Below are positions 5,628 through 10,801 of a DNA stretch of 10,801 bases, piece by piece (within the stretch, counting starts at the first letter, position 1; each line of letters opens with the position of its first letter). The translations under genes and the position numbers were made by a program. The stretch is from an uncultured Ruminococcus sp. (GTDB lineage: Bacteria > Bacillota > Clostridia > Oscillospirales > Ruminococcaceae). The notes under the pieces were generated by a model that did no database searches, was not told the origin of the DNA, and saw only the letters and a program-made list of their open reading frames with translations. The stretch is taken from positions 1 through 10,801 of the forward strand of contig CAMWKY010000046.1 of assembly GCA_947174965.1 (NCBI GenBank). Direction: 5' to 3'.

Positions 5628-7988
5628 ATGAAGAAAATCAAGTCACTTTTAGCAGCTATGGTTATTACAGTTACAGCTGTACCTGCTCCGTTTACATCGG
5701 TTGCGGCAGAAAGTTCATACGATATGAACGTATCTGTAAATCTTGCAGGTGAAACAAAGACAATAAGCCCATATATCTATGGCATGAATCAGTATGGCAA
5801 TATCAACAACTACAAAAACGTAAAAGTTAATGCAGTACGTCAGGGCGGAAACAGATACACTGGCTATAACTGGGAGACAAACTGGTCAAATGCTGGTGAA
5901 GACTGGGTAAACAGTTCCGACACAAATATCGGTGATGACGTAAACGGAGCAGGTTATGCCGCAAGAAAACTCTCGGAGGAATGTGCTGAATACAATGTTC
6001 CGTATAAGTTCACAACACTGCAAATGGCTGGATATGTTTCAGCTGATAAAGACGGTACAGTAAAAGAGGACGAAAAAGCTCCGTCAGCAAGATGGAATGA
6101 GGTTGTATTCAAAAAAGATGGCGAACTTTCTCTCACTCCCGACCTTAAAGACGGCAAAGTGTATATGGACGAATATGTCAACTATCTTGTAAAGACTCTT
6201 GGCGATTCCACAACATCTACAGGTATGCAGGGCTATAGTCTTGACAATGAGCCTTTCCTCTGGAATGATACTCACCCACTTCTCCACCCCGAAGAAGCAG
6301 GTGCTAATGAACTTATAGACAAATCAATCGAACTTGGAACAGTAGTAAAGGAAATCGACCCGAATGCAGAAGTTTTCGGCGGTGTATTATGGGGTATGCT
6401 TCCATGTATGAACGCAGGTGAAAACGGTACATCTGTTGATGCAGACTGGCAGGCAGTCAAAGGCAATTACAACTGGTATGTTGATTACTATCTTGATAGA
6501 ATGGCTAAAGCTGAAAAAGAAACTGGCAAACGTATACTTGATGTTTTTGATGTTCATTACTATGCTCAAGATTGTGCTACAGATGACGCAAAATTACAAG
6601 CTGCAAGAAGTCTCTATGACCCGACTTATGTTGAAAACAGCTGGTTACAGCCATGGGGCGGACAATATTTCCCTTTCCTTACAAGATTACAGGAATCAAT
6701 TGAAAAATACTATCCGGGAACAAAACTTGCTGTAACAGAATACAATCTTGCTGATATTGCAAACGAAAAAGTAACAGGAAAATCAGTTGTTGCTGCAATT
6801 GCCGAAACGGAGGCACTCGGTGCATTTGCAATGAATGATGTTTATCTTGCAACATACTGGGGTACACTTCCTGACTGTCCGTATGTTGAATCAGCTATAA
6901 ACCTCTATACAAACTACGACGGCAAGGGCGCATCATTCGGCGATACTCTTATTGAATCAAAGACAGAGGACTTATCAAAATCCGCATCATTTGCAGCTAT
7001 TAACGGAAAAGATGATTCAGAAGTTACGGTTGTATTGTCAAATAAGGATAAGACAAATACTGAAAAGGCTGTAATTGATATTTCAGGGGCAACTTCTGAT
7101 TATCAGAGTGCTGTTGTTTACGCAATCACACAGGACAGCAGTGAAATAAGAATTATTGATGTTCAGAATGATGTTAAAGGCAACAAAGTTGAAGTTGAAC
7201 TTCCTCCTCTCTCCGTTGCACAGATTGTAATTTCCAACGAAAAAACAGACAAAACAGTCTATGAAGCCCCCGATATTACTATAAAGAAGACTGATTACAG
7301 CTTTGATGAACTCAAAAAAGGCTCAACTGCTACTTCAAAGCTTATACCACTGGGCGACAAAGAAAATCTCAAGGAAATTGTACTTACTATAAGCAGTTAC
7401 TCAAAAGAGGGTTCAGCTTACTACAGTGGCGGAGGCGGACTTTGCTTCAACAATATCACCCTTGCTGACGGAACTACTGCATCATGGGCTTGCAAAAATT
7501 ACAGCTATTCAAATGGTTTAGACGAAATTGTTATTCCTTTTGACGAAGAATTTATCGTGCCGGCTGATGACGGAACAAATCTCAATGTCAAAGGAAGTGC
7601 AACAGAAGATGTCGCAGAACTTCAGACAGGCTGGTGGGCTTTCTCTGAAAAACAGGGCGACGGCGGAAGTGATGTTGTTATTGACTATACAAAGGTCACT
7701 CTTGTTTATGAATATGACAATACTCAAACCTCAACAGACCCGACAAAGCCTACAAATTCAGAATCTACACTTATCGGCGATGCAAATGAGGACAAAGAAG
7801 TCAATATTGCTGATGCTACTGCAATTGTTCAGCATCTCGGAAACAAGGATAAATATGGTCTTTCTGAACAGGGCTTGATTAATGCAGACTGCTGTAATGT
7901 CGGAGACGGTGTAACAGGTCTTGATGCTCTTGCAATTCAGAAACTTGAAGCAAAAGCGATTACTAAACTTCCTGAAACAATTGAGTAA
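5628..7988 (+). CDS. GH44 endoglucanase/xyloglucanase with CBM76-like module and dockerin
   Basis: This 786-residue secreted enzyme is predicted to cut internal beta-1,4 bonds of xyloglucan, cellulose or glucomannan. A signal peptide ends near 'SVAA' (24-27). The GH44 catalytic region spans about residues 31-540, including the small beta-domain that wraps the barrel. Signature stretches are 'VRQGGNRYTGYNWETNWSNA' (70-89), 'SLDNEPFLW' (204-212) with Glu208 as predicted acid/base, 'VFDVHYY' (306-312), and 'LAVTEYN' (367-373) with Glu371 as predicted nucleophile. Residues 547-697 form a beta-rich, aromatic-rich module ('TGWWAFSE', 667-674). Its position matches the CBM76 domain known from a Ruminococcus flavefaciens GH44 enzyme. 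A Thr/Pro/Ser linker (698-712) leads to a dockerin at 715-780, whose first loop uses D718, N720, D722 and D729. Its second loop is one residue longer than usual, as in many Ruminococcus dockerins. It is transcribed from its own promoter at 5531-5559. Confidence 0.93.
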   Translation: MKKIKSLLAAMVITVTAVPAPFTSVAAESSYDMNVSVNLAGETKTISPYIYGMNQYGNINNYKNVKVNAVRQGGNRYTGYNWETNWSNAGEDWVNSSDTNIGDDVNGAGYAARKLSEECAEYNVPYKFTTLQMAGYVSADKDGTVKEDEKAPSARWNEVVFKKDGELSLTPDLKDGKVYMDEYVNYLVKTLGDSTTSTGMQGYSLDNEPFLWNDTHPLLHPEEAGANELIDKSIELGTVVKEIDPNAEVFGGVLWGMLPCMNAGENGTSVDADWQAVKGNYNWYVDYYLDRMAKAEKETGKRILDVFDVHYYAQDCATDDAKLQAARSLYDPTYVENSWLQPWGGQYFPFLTRLQESIEKYYPGTKLAVTEYNLADIANEKVTGKSVVAAIAETEALGAFAMNDVYLATYWGTLPDCPYVESAINLYTNYDGKGASFGDTLIESKTEDLSKSASFAAINGKDDSEVTVVLSNKDKTNTEKAVIDISGATSDYQSAVVYAITQDSSEIRIIDVQNDVKGNKVEVELPPLSVAQIVISNEKTDKTVYEAPDITIKKTDYSFDELKKGSTATSKLIPLGDKENLKEIVLTISSYSKEGSAYYSGGGGLCFNNITLADGTTASWACKNYSYSNGLDEIVIPFDEEFIVPADDGTNLNVKGSATEDVAELQTGWWAFSEKQGDGGSDVVIDYTKVTLVYEYDNTQTSTDPTKPTNSESTLIGDANEDKEVNIADATAIVQHLGNKDKYGLSEQGLINADCCNVGDGVTGLDALAIQKLEAKAITKLPETIE

Positions 7989-7999
7989 AATATCTGAAA

Positions 8000-8037
8000 A
8001 AATCCCGCTGAAAGAAATTTTTCAATCAGTGGGATTT
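8000..8037 (+). terminator. Weak intercistronic hairpin after the GH44 gene
   Basis: AAATCCCGCTGA (8000-8011) pairs with TCAGTGGGATTT (8026-8037) through 12 pairs, one of them G-U, around a 14-base loop. No long U-run follows (GATTTACTT), so termination is probably partial. Some transcripts would then continue into the metallopeptidase gene, for which I see no separate promoter. Confidence 0.5.
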
Positions 8038-8064
8038 GATTTACTTAATGTGAATACAAAAAAC

Positions 8065-8072
8065 AGAAAGGG
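8065..8072 (+). promoter_or_regulatory. Ribosome binding site fixing the metallopeptidase start
   Basis: AGAAAGGG lies 10 bases before ATG 8083 and resembles the sites before genes B and C (ACAGAAAGG in all three). It decides against the longer frame opening at 7921. Confidence 0.7.
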
Positions 8073-8082
8073 CGCAGTTGCT

Positions 8083-10479
8083 ATGAAAAAAATAACATTA
8101 TTAAAAAAAATTACAGCATCTGTTATATTGCTGATGTTTTCGCTTTCCGTTTCAGCCGAACCATATGCACTGGCAGAAACTTCTGAAGTACAACTGAATA
8201 ATATTGTACTTTTTGCGCAGTCCGATTCCCTTGCATCATCAAATTTCATGGAAAACAGAGTTGAAGATATTATTTCTATGTGCAATGATGCTGATACTTG
8301 TCATTCATTAGCAGGATATATTGATAGAATTTCTTACGGAAAAATGCGTGTAACAAGTTATTTTCCGCAGATGAAAGACGGTGTAATCACGCCTTATATA
8401 CTTTCAGCTGATACAGATACATATTTAACCTGTTCACAAATTGCAGTGGAAATACTTCAAAATATCGATATTCCGAATGATACACCAATGGACGCAGATT
8501 CTGACGGAATTATTGATAATATTATTCTTGTTGTTGACGGCAAAGCTGTTGATATGAGTTCTCCGATATGGGCAAGAGCTTTTTCTGTAAACGGAATAAA
8601 AATCAACGGACTTTCAGTAAACAGGGTGAATATTCACAACAGCACACAGCTTTTTGAAAATCAGATTACAGGTGCGGAGGGTGTACTGTGTCATGAATTT
8701 CTGCACTCTTTAGGATACCCTGATTTATACCGCAACAACCGTACGGGAACACCTGTCGGACTATGGGATATTATGGCTTCTGATTCTGTATTTGTACAAT
8801 ATCCGCTTGCTTATCACAGAGCAAAAATTTCCGGCTGGCTGGAATCTGCGGACATTACAACAAGCGGAACATATACCCTCTCCCCTGTTTCTTCTGACAG
8901 CGGAAATCGTCTTTATCTGCTGAAAACATCTCTTTCTGATACAGAGTTTTTCGCTGTGGAATACAGACAGCAGGGCAAACGCTATTCCGATGAAATGGAC
9001 GTTAAAATATACGGAACAGGTCTTGTCGTTTATCGTGTGAATACAGAAGCTGACGGAAATTTCAAAGGAACTAAAGATGAAATATATGTTTTTCGTCCAG
9101 AGGAAACTGCACTTGATGCAGGAGAAGGCAATCTTTTTTCTTCTAACTATGGCGGTGAAAATGCTCCCGATTCAGTCGGCTCTCTGAATATGAATGACGA
9201 TATTACTGACGGTGCGCTTGTATATTCCAACGGAACAAACAGCGGTATCAGAATAAGCAATATTACAATGAATGACGAATCCCTGACATTTTCTGTTGAA
9301 TTTGCAGATATATCCGATATAAAATTATGGGAAAGCATTAGCAGTGACAATTTAGGAAGTTACAAACCATGTCAGCTAGCATCATCAGAAAATGGTACAA
9401 TATACCTGATTGCATCAAATGAATCAACTGCTATGCTTTACAAATATGACGGCAATGAGTTTACAAATCTGGGAAAACCTCTTGGCTCTGGAAGTTATGC
9501 GGATATGAATCAGCCAGAACTTGCATTTTGCGGAGATGTTCCCTATGTATTGTATCGGGACAGAAATTTCTTTCTGCATTTATGTCGGTATGAGCGTTCC
9601 TCGGAAACATGGACAGAAATTTACAAGGGAACAGAACTTGCACAATATGCCAACATGACAGCCGACGGAAACAAAGTATATTTTACATATACAACAGGAA
9701 CTTTTCCCTATGCACTTCATTGCGCCTGCTATAATTCCGAAACAGAAGTTCTGACAACACTCGACGAGAACATTGCTAAAAATGTATGCAATATGTCTGT
9801 TGCTGTTCTGAATAATAATCCGGTGATTGCCTACAGGGACATTAATGATGGAAACAAATCAAAGCTTGCTGTTTACAATAACGGCGAATGGAATATAAAA
9901 ATCATTTCTGAAACTGCCTGCGGTTCGGTGTCTATGGTGTCGGACGGAAATACTGCATGGATTGCACCTTCCGGAAGCGGAAATGCAGTGTATCAGTTTT
10001 CGGGTGAAAAAATAACATCTTATCCATTGCCGAATAATATTTCTGAAAATGCTTTTATGCAGACACCGATTTTAGCTGACGGCAAATGCTGTTTGGCAGT
10101 GAATACTCAAAATCCCTATGAACTGGCTTTATATTCATTAAACGGTACAGAATGGGAAATGACAGGAAATATACTGGCTATGGATTTAGTAAATTCTTTA
10201 TCACTTGCATACAACGAACAAAAATTATATTGCTCCTACTTTACAAATAACGGAACATCAGTTATCAAACAGCTGAATATCGGCAAATCAAAAATACTTA
10301 CGGGCGATATTAATGATGACGGTGTATTTAATATCGCAGATGCAGTAACTTTGCAGAAATGGCTTTTAGCTGTACCTGATACAATGCCTGTAAACTGGAA
10401 AGCAGGAGATATTTATGAGGACAACAGACTTGATGTATTTGACTTTTGTCTTATGAAGCGTATGCTGATTGAACAGTAA
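8083..10479 (+). CDS. Dockerin-bearing M6-type metallopeptidase with predicted beta-propeller
   Basis: The 798-residue product is a secreted zinc endopeptidase. The open frame extends back to 7921, but ATG 8083 is preferred: it has AGAAAGGG 10 bases upstream, starts a signal peptide ('MKKITLLKKI', cleavage near 25 or 31), and avoids overlap with the GH44 gene. 'HEFLHSLGYPDLY' (204-216) is the M6/InhA zinc motif, with ligands His204 and His208, a probable third ligand at Asp214 and catalytic Glu205. 'GLWDIMAS' (226-233) supplies the Met-turn. Residues 410-735 contain repeated beta units with W/Y-rich strands ('LYKYDGNEF', 'LAVYNNGEW', 'LALYSLNGTEW'), which I read as a six- or seven-bladed propeller. 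Residues 740-798 are a dockerin: 'GDINDDGVFNIADAV', then 'GDIYEDNRLDVFDFCLMKRM', whose second loop has Tyr778 at a usual calcium-ligand position. Dockerin peptidases are known cellulosome components in Ruminococcus. The substrate is unknown; trimming cellulosome parts or cell-wall protein are options. Confidence 0.88.
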   Translation: MKKITLLKKITASVILLMFSLSVSAEPYALAETSEVQLNNIVLFAQSDSLASSNFMENRVEDIISMCNDADTCHSLAGYIDRISYGKMRVTSYFPQMKDGVITPYILSADTDTYLTCSQIAVEILQNIDIPNDTPMDADSDGIIDNIILVVDGKAVDMSSPIWARAFSVNGIKINGLSVNRVNIHNSTQLFENQITGAEGVLCHEFLHSLGYPDLYRNNRTGTPVGLWDIMASDSVFVQYPLAYHRAKISGWLESADITTSGTYTLSPVSSDSGNRLYLLKTSLSDTEFFAVEYRQQGKRYSDEMDVKIYGTGLVVYRVNTEADGNFKGTKDEIYVFRPEETALDAGEGNLFSSNYGGENAPDSVGSLNMNDDITDGALVYSNGTNSGIRISNITMNDESLTFSVEFADISDIKLWESISSDNLGSYKPCQLASSENGTIYLIASNESTAMLYKYDGNEFTNLGKPLGSGSYADMNQPELAFCGDVPYVLYRDRNFFLHLCRYERSSETWTEIYKGTELAQYANMTADGNKVYFTYTTGTFPYALHCACYNSETEVLTTLDENIAKNVCNMSVAVLNNNPVIAYRDINDGNKSKLAVYNNGEWNIKIISETACGSVSMVSDGNTAWIAPSGSGNAVYQFSGEKITSYPLPNNISENAFMQTPILADGKCCLAVNTQNPYELALYSLNGTEWEMTGNILAMDLVNSLSLAYNEQKLYCSYFTNNGTSVIKQLNIGKSKILTGDINDDGVFNIADAVTLQKWLLAVPDTMPVNWKAGDIYEDNRLDVFDFCLMKRMLIEQ

Positions 10480-10489
10480 AATCAAAAAA

Positions 10490-10523
10490 ATCCTAAGACT
10501 GTCTGAACAGACAATCTTAGGAT
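10490..10523 (+). terminator. Strong hairpin terminator after the metallopeptidase gene
   Basis: A 16-base stem with one mismatch (10490-10505 with 10508-10523) has a minimal loop and starts 10 bases after the stop codon. The A-run at 10484-10490 on its left gives a U-run on the minus strand, while the + strand is followed by ATATTATT. It may therefore work in both directions and is strongest for minus-strand transcripts arriving from the right. Confidence 0.75.
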
Positions 10524-10801
10524 ATATTATTCAGTCAACAGATTTAAGGGATTCTGCCATGTTGATTTTTCAAGTTTTATCTGCATGAAGATATGATATG
10601 AATGAGGAACTTATTGCTTACATAACAAAGCCACCGCCTGAACAGAAGCAAACAAATGTCTTGAAAAGATAAGAATAAAAAATAAATTAAGTATTGTTAT
10701 TTTACATGCAAAACACAAAAAAGTTGAATTGGCTTGATTTGGCTTGAATTGACTGGATTAACCTAAAAAATGGCTATAATTCGTGATATTCAGAGCTGAA
10801 T
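10524..10801. other. Region without a recognisable gene at the right edge
   Basis: This stretch has no reading frame that I can support. It holds a 24-codon frame (10598-10672) without a ribosome binding site, AT-rich sequence, the tandem 10-base repeats at 10729-10758 and a TATAAT at 10775. It is probably the promoter region of a gene beyond the window. Confidence 0.4.
10729..10758 (+). repeat. Three tandem 10-base repeats
   Basis: TTGGCTTGAT, TTGGCTTGAA and TTGACTGGAT follow each other without gaps; the first two differ at one base and the third is more diverged. The period of 10 is close to one turn of DNA, so a row of protein-binding sites on one face is possible. A TATAAT follows at 10775-10780, which would put the repeats just upstream of a promoter reading out of the window. 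Confidence 0.45.

Noticed and set aside
7921..8082. Extended N-terminus of the metallopeptidase frame
   Set aside because: It overlaps the end of the GH44 gene, crosses the hairpin at 8000-8037, lacks a ribosome binding site, and would put 54 residues before an obvious signal peptide.
10598..10672. 24-codon frame at the right edge
   Set aside because: It has no good ribosome binding site and no recognisable family, and its length is expected by chance.
10749..10780. TTGACT and TATAAT as a sigma-A promoter
   Set aside because: The spacing is 20 bases, too long for a confident call. Only the -10-like box is mentioned, with the repeats.
1..10801. CRISPR arrays, tRNA or rRNA genes
   Set aside because: No spaced identical repeats, cloverleaf sequence or rRNA-like stretches were seen on either strand.

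Overview
The window looks like a stretch of an AT-rich, plant-fibre-degrading Gram-positive bacterium of the Ruminococcus type (Firmicutes, Oscillospiraceae). The evidence is four dockerin modules in 10.8 kb, a dockerin-bearing GH44 glucanase, short Gram-positive signal peptides, AGGAGG-like ribosome binding sites and a membrane protein resembling the anti-sigma factors of Firmicutes. The species cannot be fixed from this sequence. Every protein-coding gene that I accept is on the + strand, and all but the first encode predicted exported proteins.

Region 1 (1-955): a single-pass membrane protein with a DUF4367-like extracytoplasmic part. It is probably an anti-sigma factor whose sigma partner lies just left of the window. 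Region 2 (956-5155): three closely spaced exported-protein genes (gaps of 26 and 19 bases), here called A, B and C. A and B are tandem paralogues that share a possible cohesin-like beta-sandwich and a divergent EF-hand module with a conserved C-terminal tail. B also carries an ordinary dockerin, unusually at its N-terminus. C carries a C-terminal dockerin of the same subtype as B's, behind a region resembling a papain-like peptidase whose expected catalytic Cys is Ser. Region 3 (5126-5364): a small MITE-like remnant of an IS5-type insertion sequence. It appears to have landed on the 3' end of gene C and supplies its last codons and stop. Region 4 (5481-7988): a terminator, a near-consensus housekeeping promoter, a 5' UTR hairpin, and a GH44 enzyme with a CBM76-like C-terminal module and a dockerin. 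Region 5 (7989-10523): a weak hairpin, then a dockerin-bearing M6-type metallopeptidase with a predicted beta-propeller, ended by a strong hairpin. The last 278 bases hold no convincing gene, only a short 10-base tandem repeat.

Taken together, this is a cellulosome accessory locus: one polysaccharidase, two peptidase-like proteins and two adaptor-like proteins. They carry three sequence classes of dockerin, which suggests docking onto more than one cohesin type. The least explained part is the A-B-C operon. The calls there of cohesin-like folding and of a Cys-to-Ser peptidase are inference from motif patterns, not from a search.
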